A stretch of 64,000 nt of DNA from Planosporangium thailandense (lineage in GTDB: Bacteria > Actinomycetota > Actinomycetes > Mycobacteriales > Micromonosporaceae). How positions within the stretch are numbered: position 1 is the stretch's first letter; each line of letters starts with the position of its first letter. Positions 1-7,766 of this stretch are shown here, piece by piece. The notes below the pieces were generated by a model. It made no database searches, was not told the DNA's origin, and saw only the letters and a list, made by a program, of their open reading frames with translations. Position numbers and translations under genes: made by a program. The stretch covers positions 26,163 through 90,162 of the forward strand of contig NZ_JAATVY010000025.1 of NCBI RefSeq assembly GCF_011947195.1, written 5' to 3'.

Positions 1-304
1 GGGCGTCGGGGATACCGCAGCCGGCCAGGTACGCGTTACCCAGTTCCAGCAGTCGGGGCGTGAGCTCCACCTCGCGGCCCGTCGCCCGGAGGTAGCCCAG
101 CCGGACGAGCGTGCCGACGACCCGGTCGACCGTGGCCCGCGCGAGGCCGGTCAGGTGTACCAGGTCGCTGGGGCGAAGCCGGTGTTCGCCGGGGGCGGAC
201 ATGGCCCGCAGCACGGCCAGGCCGCGTTCGAGCGGCCCGACCACCGGCTCGTCGGGGGAGCCGGCCGGAGTCTCGGCCGGGACGCTCGCGTCGATGCCGG
301 TCAT
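1..304 (-). CDS. IclR-family regulator, N-terminal part (PcaR/PobR-like), cut by window edge
   Basis: The minus strand reads open from ATG at 304 to the window edge, giving at least 101 residues. Residues about 24-85 look like an IclR winged helix-turn-helix: LERGLAVLRAMS, then LRPSDLVHLTGLARATVDRVVGTL as separate helices, then LGYLRATGREVELTPRLLELG. The effector-binding domain is outside the window. It is divergent from pcaH, the usual arrangement for IclR-type regulators of protocatechuate or 4-hydroxybenzoate genes, so control of the adjacent operon is inferred. Family assignment is fairly sure; the exact effector is not known. Confidence 0.8.
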   Translation of the reverse strand, partial: MTGIDASVPAETPAGSPDEPVVGPLERGLAVLRAMSAPGEHRLRPSDLVHLTGLARATVDRVVGTLVRLGYLRATGREVELTPRLLELGNAYLAGCGIPDA

Positions 305-378
305 TGGAGTGCTCCCTGGTCTGGCTGCGCACCGTGGAACCGCGGGTGACCCCGGGGGAAATTCCGCCGGTGGGATTG

Positions 379-408
379 TTGACACCCGCCCGGTGGCGGG
401 CGGAAACT
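379..408 (+). promoter_or_regulatory. Candidate pcaH promoter
   Basis: TTGACA at 379-384 is a full -35 hexamer. GAAACT at 403-408, 18 bases later, fits the loose TAnnnT-type -10 only at positions 2 and 6. The start of transcription would fall near 415, just upstream of the operator-like repeats. Confidence 0.4.
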
Positions 409-422
409 CGTGACGCAAATTA

Positions 423-446
423 TGAACTAAAGTTCACTTTGCGAAC
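423..446. promoter_or_regulatory. Inverted-repeat operator candidate
   Basis: TGAACTAAAGTTCA (423-436) has perfect 5-base arms. It overlaps a second imperfect palindrome, GTTCACTTTGCGAAC (432-446). Both use the half-site GTTC(A/G)C, the complement of the GCGAAC that repeats downstream. IclR-type regulators bind palindromes of about this length, so it is a likely site for the divergent regulator. Confidence 0.45.
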
Positions 447-550
447 AAGACTGAAAATCGCGAACAAGACTGAAAATCGCGAACGAGACCTGCAAGCCCG
501 CGAACGAGACCTGCAAGCCCGCGAACAAGACCTGCAACCCGCGAACAAGG
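441..550. repeat. Six tandem GCGAAC(A/G)AG repeats, 19-21 bp period
   Basis: Copies start at 441, 460, 479, 500, 521 and 541, so the spacing is 19, 19, 21, 21 and 20 bases. Copies 1 and 2 are identical over 19 bases; copies 3 and 4 are identical over 21. The period is about two helical turns, which would place every GCGAAC on one DNA face. It lies between the candidate promoter and pcaH. Confidence 0.7.
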
Positions 551-657
551 GCGATGTCGGCCAGGGCCCCCCGGCACCCGAACTGCTGACGGGCACCGTG
601 CGCCGCACCGGCTCCGTACCCCCCACACCGGCCGCCTGAGCCTGCATGGAGACCCAC

Positions 658-1452
658 ATGACCACATCTATCGAGCGGGTGTCCGCGGCGCCGCTCGGCC
701 AGGCCGACATCGACCGCGAGATGGCCGAGCTGCGGCGCACCGCCGACGCGGCAGGCAACGGAGCGCCCGCCCCGCTCCACCCGTCCCGTGACTACCCTCC
801 GTACCGCAGCAGCGTGCTGCGCCACCCCAAACAGCCCCTCGTCGTGGTCCGCGACCCCGAGGCGGTTGAGCTGACCGGGCCGGTCTTCGGCGTCACCGAC
901 GTCACCGACCTCGACTCCGACCTCACCCGGCAGCACGTCGGCGAGCCGCTCGGCGAGCGGATCACCGTGACCGGCCGGGTCCTCGACCGCCAGGGCCGGC
1001 CGGTGCGCGGCCAGCTCGTCGAGATCTGGCAGGCGAACGCGTCCGGCCGGTACGCCCACCAGCGCGACCAGCACCCGGCACCCCTCGACCCCAACTTCAC
1101 CGGTGTCGGCCGCTGCCTGACCGACGACGAGGGTCGTTACCACTTCACGACGATCAAGCCGGGCCCGTACCCGTGGCGCAACCACCTCAACGCCTGGCGG
1201 CCGGCCCACATCCACTTCTCGCTGTTCGGCACGGCGTTCACCCAGCGGCTCGTCACCCAGATGTACTTCCCCGGCGATCCGCTGTTCTCGTTCGACCCGA
1301 TCTACCAGTCCATCACCGACGAGCGGGCGCGGGAGCGCCTCATCGCCACCTACGACCACGACCAGTCCAGCCCCGAGTGGTCGCTGGGCTACCGCTGGGA
1401 CATCGTCCTCGACGGCCCGGCGGCGACCTGGATCGAGGAGGGCCGGTCATGA
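658..1452 (+). CDS. pcaH: Protocatechuate 3,4-dioxygenase, beta subunit
   Basis: Beta chain of the intradiol ring-cleaving dioxygenase that converts protocatechuate to 3-carboxy-cis,cis-muconate in the beta-ketoadipate pathway. It is 264 aa from ATG 658, chosen over ATG 646 because GGAG (649-652) sits 5 bases before it. It shows the PcaH N-terminal segment (SRDYPPYRSSVLRHP), the GQLVEIWQANASGRYAH core and the non-heme Fe(III) ligand region PYPWRNHLNAWRPAHIHFS with the HIH pair. It is the first gene of a tight operon; its TGA overlaps the pcaG ATG. Confidence 0.95.
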   Translation: MTTSIERVSAAPLGQADIDREMAELRRTADAAGNGAPAPLHPSRDYPPYRSSVLRHPKQPLVVVRDPEAVELTGPVFGVTDVTDLDSDLTRQHVGEPLGERITVTGRVLDRQGRPVRGQLVEIWQANASGRYAHQRDQHPAPLDPNFTGVGRCLTDDEGRYHFTTIKPGPYPWRNHLNAWRPAHIHFSLFGTAFTQRLVTQMYFPGDPLFSFDPIYQSITDERARERLIATYDHDQSSPEWSLGYRWDIVLDGPAATWIEEGRS

Positions 1453-2006
1453 CAGCTCCCACCCCGTCCCAGACCGTCGGCCCGTTCTACGGGTACGCGC
1501 TTCCGTTCCCCGGGGGCGGCGACGTCGCCCCGGCCGGGCACCCCGACACCATCACCGTCCACGGGTACGTCTACGACGGCGCCGGGCAGCCGATCCCTGA
1601 CTCCCTGCTGGAGTTCTGGCAGGCCGGCCCGGACGGTTCGACGGCCGGCGCGCCCGGCTCGCTGCGCCGGGACCCCGTGACCGGCGCGGTCCTCGGCCGC
1701 AACGGCGTCGACTTCACCGGGTTCGGCCGGGTGCCCACCGACGCCGACGGGCACTACGCGCTGCGTACGCTGCCGCCCGGCACCCCCGGCTACCTGTCGG
1801 TGTGCGTCTTCGCCCGTGGCCTGCTGCACCACCTGTTCACCAGGATCTACCTGCCGGAGAGCGCCGAGGACCAGCTACTCGCGTCGCTGGAGCCCCGGCG
1901 CCGCGCCACCCTTATCGCGCGGCCCGAGCGCGACCGGGTGTACCGCTTCGACATCCGCGTGCAGGGCGGACCCGAGGAAGAGACGGTCTTCCTTGACTTC
2001 GGCTGA
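1449..2006 (+). CDS. pcaG: Protocatechuate 3,4-dioxygenase, alpha subunit
   Basis: Alpha chain, 185 aa, structurally related to PcaH but without a full set of iron ligands, as is normal for this subunit. Recognisable are SQTVGPFYGYALPFPGG at the N-terminus, SLLEFWQAGPDG, and GFGRVPTDADGHYALRTLPPG. ATG overlaps the pcaH stop by 4 bases (ATGA), implying translational coupling and 1:1 synthesis. It pairs with PcaH in the dioxygenase. Confidence 0.95.
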   Translation: MTAPTPSQTVGPFYGYALPFPGGGDVAPAGHPDTITVHGYVYDGAGQPIPDSLLEFWQAGPDGSTAGAPGSLRRDPVTGAVLGRNGVDFTGFGRVPTDADGHYALRTLPPGTPGYLSVCVFARGLLHHLFTRIYLPESAEDQLLASLEPRRRATLIARPERDRVYRFDIRVQGGPEEETVFLDFG

Positions 2007-3369
2007 GCTCTCCGGCGCCGACCTCGGCCTGCTGTCCCCGGTACGCGCCGGGTCGGCGGCTGAGGTGGCCACCGGCGACGCCGCGTTCCTGCAGGCCATG
2101 CTGGACGCCGAGGCGGCGCTCACCCGGGCGCAGGCGGCGCTCGGGCTCGCCCCGGCGTCGGCGGCCACCGCGGTCGGCGCGGCAGCGGCCGCCGACCGGT
2201 ACGACCTGCGGGGTATCGCGGCGCGCGCCCGCTCCGGCGGCAATCCGGTCATCCCGCTCGTCGCCGACCTCACCGCCGCTGTCGCCGAGCGCGACCCGGA
2301 CGCCGCCGGGTACGTGCACCGCGGCGCGACCAGCCAGGACATCCTCGACACCGCGGCGATGCTGGTCGCCCGGCGCACCCTGGCCCCGATGCTGGGCGAC
2401 CTCGACCGCACGGCAGCCGCGCTCGCCCGGCTCGCCGCGGAGCACCGGGACACCCCGATGCCCGGCCGTACCCTCACCCAGCACGCGGTGCCCACCACGT
2501 TCGGGCTCAAGGCCGCCGGCTGGCGCAGCCTGGTGCTGGACGCCCGTGACCGGCTGCACGCAGTACGGGAGTCGTTGCCGGCGCAGCTCGGCGGCGCGGC
2601 GGGAACGCTCGCCGCGTTCGGCGAGTCCGGCGCTGACGGCCTGTCGCTCCTTGCGCGGTTCGCCCGCGAGACCGGCCTCGCCGAGCCCGTTCTTCCGTGG
2701 CACACCCTGCGCACCCCCGTCGCCGACCTCGCGGCGGCCCTGGCGTTCACCGCGGGGGCGCTCGGCAAGCTCGCCGCCGACGTGCTGGTGCTGTCGCGTA
2801 CCGAGATCGGCGAGGTTGCCGAGGGCAGCGGCGGCGGCTCGTCGGCGATGCCGCACAAGAGCAATCCGGTGCGCGCCACCCTCATCGCCGCCACGGCACG
2901 TCAGGTGCCGGCGCTGGCCGCCGTGCTGTTCGGCGCCGTCGCCGCCGAGGACGAGCGCCCGTCGGGCGCCTGGCACGCCGAGTGGCAGACCCTGCGCGAG
3001 GCGCTGCGGCTGACCGGTGGCGCCGCCCGGGACGCCGCCGAGCTGGCCGAAGGCCTGCGGGTACGCCCGGACCGGATGCGTGCCCACCTCGACCTCACCG
3101 GCGGGCTGATCGTGTCGGAGCGGCTGAGCGCGGCGCTTGTCGCGAAGGTCGGCCGGGCCAACGCCAAGGAGATCGTCGCCCGCGCCTCCCGGCGCGCCGT
3201 GGCCGGGGGGATCGGCCTCGATGCGGCCCTGGCCGACGAGCCCGCGCTCGCCGGCATGCTGGACCCCGACCGGCTGCGCGAACTGACCGATCCCACCGGC
3301 TACCTCGGCTCGGCCGTCGCGCTCACCGACCGGGCGCTGCGGCGCGAGCCCTCTGGAGAGACGACATGA
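1993..3369 (+). CDS. pcaB: 3-carboxy-cis,cis-muconate cycloisomerase
   Basis: Fumarase/aspartase-superfamily enzyme that lactonises 3-carboxymuconate to 4-carboxymuconolactone. The superfamily signature GSSAMPHKSNPV is present, with HRGATSQDILDTA upstream. The open frame extends back into pcaG, but residues before 1993 read as a pcaG shadow. TTG at 1993 (MTSAELSGADLG after translation) has GGAAGAG about 10 bases upstream and gives 458 aa, typical for PcaB. It overlaps pcaG by 14 bases and pcaL by 4. Confidence 0.92.
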   Translation: MTSAELSGADLGLLSPVRAGSAAEVATGDAAFLQAMLDAEAALTRAQAALGLAPASAATAVGAAAAADRYDLRGIAARARSGGNPVIPLVADLTAAVAERDPDAAGYVHRGATSQDILDTAAMLVARRTLAPMLGDLDRTAAALARLAAEHRDTPMPGRTLTQHAVPTTFGLKAAGWRSLVLDARDRLHAVRESLPAQLGGAAGTLAAFGESGADGLSLLARFARETGLAEPVLPWHTLRTPVADLAAALAFTAGALGKLAADVLVLSRTEIGEVAEGSGGGSSAMPHKSNPVRATLIAATARQVPALAAVLFGAVAAEDERPSGAWHAEWQTLREALRLTGGAARDAAELAEGLRVRPDRMRAHLDLTGGLIVSERLSAALVAKVGRANAKEIVARASRRAVAGGIGLDAALADEPALAGMLDPDRLRELTDPTGYLGSAVALTDRALRREPSGETT

Positions 3370-4553
3370 CCGCCCTTCTGCACCACCGCCTCGACGGCCC
3401 GGAAGGCGCGCCGCCGCTGATCCTCGGCCCGTCGCTGGGGACCTCCCTGGCGGTGTGGGAGCCGTCGCTGCCCGAGCTCGCCCGTACGCACCGGGTGCTG
3501 CGCTTCGACCTGCCCGGCCACGGCGGCTCGGCAGCCACCGGCACCACGACCGTCGAAGGCCTGGCCCGGCTCGTCCTCGACCTCACCGACCACTATGGAT
3601 GGCAGCGGTTCGGGTACGCGGGCATCTCGCTGGGCGGCGCGATCGGCGCGTACCTCGCGCTGCACCACCCCGACCGGGTCGCGAACCTCGCGATGGTCTG
3701 TTCGTCCGCCCGATTCGGCGAACCGCAGGGGTGGCACGACCGGGCCGCCCTGGTGCGCGCCGAGGGCACGAAGGCCGTGGCCGACGCGACCCCCGGCCGC
3801 TGGTTCACCGCCTCCTTCGCCGAGTCCCCACGCGCGAAAGCGCTCGTCGGCGACCTTCTCGCCGCCGACGCTGCCGGGTACGCCGCCTGCTGCGACGCGC
3901 TCGCCGCCTACGACCTGCGCGCTGAGCTGCCCCGGATCGCCGTGCCCACCCTGGTGGTCGCCGGCCGCGAGGACCCGGCCACCCCACCCGCCCACGCCCG
4001 TGAGCTCGCCGACGGCATTCCCGGCGCGAGCCTGCTCGAGGTGGCCGGCGCCGCGCACCTGGCCGGGGTGGAGAAGCCCGAGGTCGTGACCGCGGCGCTG
4101 AGCCAGCACCTCGCCGCCTCGCCCGCGCCCAGCGCGGACCGGGCGCGGCACGCCGCCGGCATGGCCGTGCGCCGGGCCGTCCTCGGCGACGCCCACGTGG
4201 ACCGGGCCACCGCCAACACGACCGCTTTCACCACGGACTTCCAGGACTTCATCACCCGGTACGCGTGGGGCGAGATCTGGACCCGCCCCGGCCTGGACCG
4301 CCGCACCCGGTCCTGCATCACCATGACCGCGCTGGTCGCCCACGGCCACCTGGACGAGCTGGCCATGCACGTACGAGCCGCCCTACGCAACGGACTGACG
4401 CCGCAGGAGATCGCCGAGGTCCTGCTGCAGGTCGGCGTGTACTGCGGCGTACCGGCCGCGAACGCCGCCTTCGGCGTCGCCCAGCGCACCCTCCGCGATG
4501 AGGGAATCGAGCCGGGCTTCCCTGCCACGAAACACCCCTCCGGGAGGAACTGA
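3366..4553 (+). CDS. pcaL: PcaL: 3-oxoadipate enol-lactonase / 4-carboxymuconolactone decarboxylase fusion
   Basis: A two-domain protein of 395 aa. The N-terminal alpha/beta-hydrolase (about residues 1-260) has nucleophile motif GISLGG, acid in AGREDPAT and His in AAHLAG. The C-terminal CMD domain (about 275-390) has RYAWGEIWTRPGLDRRTRS and EVLLQVGVYCGVPAAN. It performs two successive steps, decarboxylation of 4-carboxymuconolactone and hydrolysis of the enol-lactone to beta-ketoadipate. The fusion is common in actinomycetes. ATG 3366 overlaps the pcaB stop. Confidence 0.94.
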   Translation: MTALLHHRLDGPEGAPPLILGPSLGTSLAVWEPSLPELARTHRVLRFDLPGHGGSAATGTTTVEGLARLVLDLTDHYGWQRFGYAGISLGGAIGAYLALHHPDRVANLAMVCSSARFGEPQGWHDRAALVRAEGTKAVADATPGRWFTASFAESPRAKALVGDLLAADAAGYAACCDALAAYDLRAELPRIAVPTLVVAGREDPATPPAHARELADGIPGASLLEVAGAAHLAGVEKPEVVTAALSQHLAASPAPSADRARHAAGMAVRRAVLGDAHVDRATANTTAFTTDFQDFITRYAWGEIWTRPGLDRRTRSCITMTALVAHGHLDELAMHVRAALRNGLTPQEIAEVLLQVGVYCGVPAANAAFGVAQRTLRDEGIEPGFPATKHPSGRN

Positions 4554-5731
4554 TGCGTACCACCGTCGGCATCGTCGGCGGCGGCCCGGCAGGGCTGCTG
4601 CTCGCCCGACTGCTCCACCAGGCCGGGATCGACTGCGTGCTCCTGGAGTGCCGCGACCGCGCCTACGTCGAGCAGCGTCAGCGTGCCGGCATCCTCGAGC
4701 AGGGCACCATCGACGTGCTGCGGGCCTGCGGCGCGGGCGACCGCATGGACCGCGAGGGGCTCGTCCACGACGGCATCGAGCTCCACTTCGACGGCCGGCG
4801 CCACCGCATCGACTTCCCGGCCCTGACCGGCGGTCGCAGCGTGATGGTGTACGCCCAGACCGAGGTCGTGAAGGACCTCATCGCCCTGCAGTTGGCCGAC
4901 GGCGCGCCACTGCTGTTCGAGGCCCAGGTCACCGCCGTCGAGGGGGCCGACACCGACAGCCCGGTCATCCGCTTCACCCACGAGGGCCGCGAGCAGACCC
5001 TGCGGTGCGACTATGTGGTCGGCTGCGACGGCTTCCACGGCGTCGCCCGGCACGCCATCCCCGACGGCGCGCGGCGGACCTTCGAGCGGACCTACCCGTA
5101 CTCGTGGCTGGGCATCCTCGCCGACGTGGCACCGTCCAACGACGAGCTGATCTACGCGCACTCCGAACGCGGCTTCGCCCTGCTGAGCATGCGCTCACCC
5201 GTCGTGAGCCGGCTGTACCTGCAGGTCCCCAACGACACCGACCCGCACGCCTGGTCCGACGAGCGGATCTGGGACGAGCTCGACGCCCGGTTCGCCCTCC
5301 GCGACGGCGGCTGGAAGCTGCAGCGCGGCCCGATCACCAGCAAGTCCGTCACCCCGATGCGCAGCTTCGTCGCCGAACCGATGCGGTACGGGCGGGTCTT
5401 CCTCGCCGGCGACGCCGCCCACATCGTGCCGCCCACCGGCGCCAAGGGGCTCAACCTGGCCGTCGCCGACGTCGTCGTGCTCGCCCGGGCCTTCGCCCAC
5501 CTGCACACCGCCGGCTCCACCTCGCTGCTCGACGCCTACTCCGACACCTGCCTGCGGCGGGTGTGGCGGGCCGAGCACTTCTCGTACTTCATGACCACCA
5601 CGCTGCACCCCGACCCGGCACAGTCCCCGTTCGACACCCGTCTGCAGATCGCGCAGCTGGATCGCATCGCCACGTCCACCGCCGCCGCGACCGAGCTGGC
5701 GGAGAACTACACCGGTCTGCCGATCGGCTGA
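4553..5731 (+). CDS. pobA: 4-hydroxybenzoate 3-monooxygenase
   Basis: FAD-dependent aromatic hydroxylase making protocatechuate from 4-hydroxybenzoate, so it feeds the pca genes upstream. It is 392 aa, the usual PobA length. It shows the N-terminal GxGxxG FAD site (VGGGPAGLLLARLL), RQRAGILEQGTIDVL, the DG motif VVGCDGFHGVAR, and the GD motif GRVFLAGDAAHIVPPTGAKG. ATG overlaps the pcaL TGA by one base (TGATG) with GGAGGA upstream. Last gene of the operon; no pcaIJF genes for the final steps are in this window. Confidence 0.95.
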   Translation: MRTTVGIVGGGPAGLLLARLLHQAGIDCVLLECRDRAYVEQRQRAGILEQGTIDVLRACGAGDRMDREGLVHDGIELHFDGRRHRIDFPALTGGRSVMVYAQTEVVKDLIALQLADGAPLLFEAQVTAVEGADTDSPVIRFTHEGREQTLRCDYVVGCDGFHGVARHAIPDGARRTFERTYPYSWLGILADVAPSNDELIYAHSERGFALLSMRSPVVSRLYLQVPNDTDPHAWSDERIWDELDARFALRDGGWKLQRGPITSKSVTPMRSFVAEPMRYGRVFLAGDAAHIVPPTGAKGLNLAVADVVVLARAFAHLHTAGSTSLLDAYSDTCLRRVWRAEHFSYFMTTTLHPDPAQSPFDTRLQIAQLDRIATSTAAATELAENYTGLPIG

Positions 5732-5749
5732 GGGCCCGCCGGGTGGCGG

Positions 5750-6055
5750 TCAGCGCGGAGCGCGGCGGTCTGCGGCGGCGTACGAAACCGCGGCGGTGAG
5801 CGCCGAGACGGCCAGCACGGAGGGCCAGGCGCCGATGCGCTTCGCCAGCGGGTGCGACAGGCCGAAGGCCCCGACGTAGGTCGCGACCAGCGCTGCGGTC
5901 ACGGCCGGGCTCGTCCGCCGGGCCCACTCCCGTCCCGCCAGCACACCGCCCGCCGCAAGGACCGCGCCGCCGAGGGACCGGTTACCGGTCCGGCGGGCGA
6001 GCTGCCAGCCGCCGATGAGGGAGCCTGCGGTGACCGCCGAGGTGGGGAGGCGCAT
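5750..6055 (-). CDS. Small membrane protein, unknown function
   Basis: About 101 aa from ATG 6055 (GTG 6070 is an alternative start). It has Ala/Gly/Val-rich hydrophobic stretches compatible with two to three membrane segments (for example SVLAVSALTAAVSYAAA near the C-terminus) and basic turns such as RRTGNRSLGG. It is convergent with pobA, 18 bases apart. I do not recognise the family. Coding is supported by position and codon bias only, since no clear ribosome binding site is visible. Confidence 0.5.
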   Translation of the reverse strand: MRLPTSAVTAGSLIGGWQLARRTGNRSLGGAVLAAGGVLAGREWARRTSPAVTAALVATYVGAFGLSHPLAKRIGAWPSVLAVSALTAAVSYAAADRRAPR

Positions 6056-6113
6056 GACACGACCGTACACCGCTGGTGGATCGCCCGCGCCCGAAGCCGG
6101 TGCTGATCCGAGC

Positions 6114-6860
6114 TCACCGACTGACGGTCCGCGCTGACCGGGTTCGACCGCTCTTCGGCGCTGGGGTGTCCGCCAGGGCGGCCAGTACCTCGTCGTGTGC
6201 CTGGTCTATGTGGGCTGCCATCGCCGCGGCTGCCTCGTCCGGGTCATGCCGGGAGATGGCGTTGATGATGGTGGAGTGTCCGCGGATGGAGGATTCGTGG
6301 AACACGCGGAACTCGCGTAGGTCCAACCACGAGAAGGCGGCGGCGCGCGCGTCTTCGACCGACTGGCGAAGCATCATGTTGCCGCTCATCGCGGCCACCG
6401 TGAGGTGGAACTCCGAGTCGGCCCGCCGGAAACTGTCCACATCGGAGCTTGCTGCCAGCGACTCCTGGCACGACAGAAGCTGCGCGATCTGATCCTCGGA
6501 GCCGCGCTGCGCCGCGAGTCTGGCGGCCATGGTCTCCACCGCCATGCGGTACTCGAACACCTCGCCGACCTCGGCCTTGTACTCCTCGCCGAGCTTGTCC
6601 AGGCTCGTGGCTCCCGCGGCGACCACGGAACCGCTGCTGCCACGCCTGGTGACCAGCAGCCCTTCTCCCTGTAGGACCCTGAGCGCTTCCCGGACGGTCA
6701 CCCGGGACACCTCGAGCCGGTCGGCCAGCGTGCGCTCGGAGGGTAGCCGCTCTCCGGGCAGGACAACGCCCAGGGCAATGGCTCGGCGTAGCCGGTCGAC
6801 GACGGCCGCGTAGGCGGGCGGCGTATGGAGCGGCGCAAGGAGGATGTCTTCGCTCGTCAT
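6114..6860 (-). CDS. GntR/FadR-family transcriptional regulator
   Basis: 248 aa from ATG 6860 (an in-frame ATG at 6881 adds 7 residues). The N-terminal winged HTH is clear: RLRRAIALGVVLPGERLPSE, then RTLADRLEVSRVTVREALRV and LQGEGLLVTRRGSSG. The C-terminal all-helical FCD-type domain (about 90-235) includes EVFEYRMAVETMAARLAA, FHLTVAAMSGN and the HSTIINAI region with metal-binding-type His residues. It is divergent from the gamma-glutamyl hydrolase gene, so it probably controls the 6.9-12 kb operon. The effector is unknown. Confidence 0.88.
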   Translation of the reverse strand: MTSEDILLAPLHTPPAYAAVVDRLRRAIALGVVLPGERLPSERTLADRLEVSRVTVREALRVLQGEGLLVTRRGSSGSVVAAGATSLDKLGEEYKAEVGEVFEYRMAVETMAARLAAQRGSEDQIAQLLSCQESLAASSDVDSFRRADSEFHLTVAAMSGNMMLRQSVEDARAAAFSWLDLREFRVFHESSIRGHSTIINAISRHDPDEAAAAMAAHIDQAHDEVLAALADTPAPKSGRTRSARTVSR

Positions 6861-6898
6861 GGCTCTTGCATCGTACCGCACATGGTCCTACTGTCTGC

Positions 6899-6917
6899 TG
6901 GTATGCAAATCAGACCA
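6899..6917. promoter_or_regulatory. TGGT-N11-ACCA palindrome at hydrolase start codon
   Basis: TGGTATGCAAATCAGACCA has arms TGGT(A/C)TG matching at 6 of 7 positions. FadR-type GntR regulators bind TGGT/ACCA half-sites. It overlaps the proposed ATG at 6903, which would fit a near-leaderless transcript blocked by the divergent regulator. This is inference from pattern only. Confidence 0.35.
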
Positions 6918-7682
6918 AGGGCCGCCAGGCCGGTCATCGGTATCGGTGGTGTCCTCACAACCGCGACGTGGGGTTTCTGGACCCAGCCGGCGGTCCTGGT
7001 CGCCGAGACCTACCTCAGCGCGGTGCGGGTGGCGGGAGGTTCGCCGGTGATCCTGCCGCCGGCTGACGCAGCCGATCCGGCCGATCTCCTCGCCGCCGTG
7101 GATGGGGTGCTGCTGGCCGGCGGCAACGACGTGTGCGCGGATCTGTACGGGCAGACGGCCGGCGTCCGCATGGAGGAAGTGACCCGCGAGCGGGACCTGT
7201 TCGAGCTGGCGATCGCACGCTACGCGTTCGAGCACGACGTTCCGGTGCTGGGCATCTGCCGCGGCCTGCAGATCCTCAATGTGGCCGCCGGTGGGACGCT
7301 GCACCAGCACCTCCTCGACGCGGGGTTTGCCGAGCACCGCCCGGCGCCCGGCCGCCTTGACGAGGCAGCCAACCACGGGCTGCGGGTCGCGCCCGACAGC
7401 CTGTTGGGGCGCTGCGGGATGGCCGAGCGGTGCCAGGTCAATTCCCACCACCACCAAGGAGTGGACACAGTGGGCGTCGGTGGGCGGGTCGTGGCCTGCT
7501 CGGTACCCGACGGGGCGGTGGAGGCTGTCGAGTGGCCGGCCCAGCGGTTCGCCCTCGGAGTGCAGTGGCATGCCGAGAGTCCCGCAATGCCTGGCATCTT
7601 CGATGGGTTCGTACGCGCGGCCGCCGAGCGGTTGTCGGCTTCAGCGGCCTGTGAACCGAGCATGGCCCGGGGGGCGGCGTGA
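6903..7682 (+). CDS. Class I glutamine amidotransferase-like gamma-glutamyl amide hydrolase (PuuD type)
   Basis: 259 aa, peptidase C26 family. Catalytic Cys is in LGICRGLQILNVAAGG, and His-x-Glu is in LGVQWHAES. The N-terminal motif RPVIGIGG and LLAGGNDVCADLYG are typical of enzymes that hydrolyse gamma-glutamyl-GABA in the glutamylated putrescine pathway. The start was taken at ATG 6903 because the upstream ATGs run into the divergent regulator's promoter. The ligase partner is the glutamine-synthetase-like gene at 10614; the substrate amine is not certain. Confidence 0.85.
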   Translation: MQIRPRAARPVIGIGGVLTTATWGFWTQPAVLVAETYLSAVRVAGGSPVILPPADAADPADLLAAVDGVLLAGGNDVCADLYGQTAGVRMEEVTRERDLFELAIARYAFEHDVPVLGICRGLQILNVAAGGTLHQHLLDAGFAEHRPAPGRLDEAANHGLRVAPDSLLGRCGMAERCQVNSHHHQGVDTVGVGGRVVACSVPDGAVEAVEWPAQRFALGVQWHAESPAMPGIFDGFVRAAAERLSASAACEPSMARGAA

Positions 7683-7766
7683 TCCACGAGGCCATGGAGT
7701 CCGCGTTCGTGTCCACCACCCCATGACGTCCCCAGCAATGTCTACCGGCAGGCAGGAAACAGTCCT

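Larger units (their letters stand above)
305..657. other. Divergent regulator/pca promoter region
   Basis: This 353-base gap between the IclR-type gene and pcaH has no convincing gene. ORFs crossing it on either strand translate the tandem repeat. It holds a candidate promoter, a perfect TGAAC/GTTCA inverted repeat and six spaced GCGAAC repeats, listed separately. Confidence 0.6.

Noticed and set aside
441..550. Possible CRISPR array
   Set aside because: Units of 19-21 bases without unique spacers and no cas genes; it is a direct tandem repeat.
420..758. Frames translating the tandem repeat before pcaH (RERDLQA... and its antisense)
   Set aside because: The repetitive protein simply reflects the 19-21 bp DNA repeat whose period varies, so the frame is not preserved between copies.
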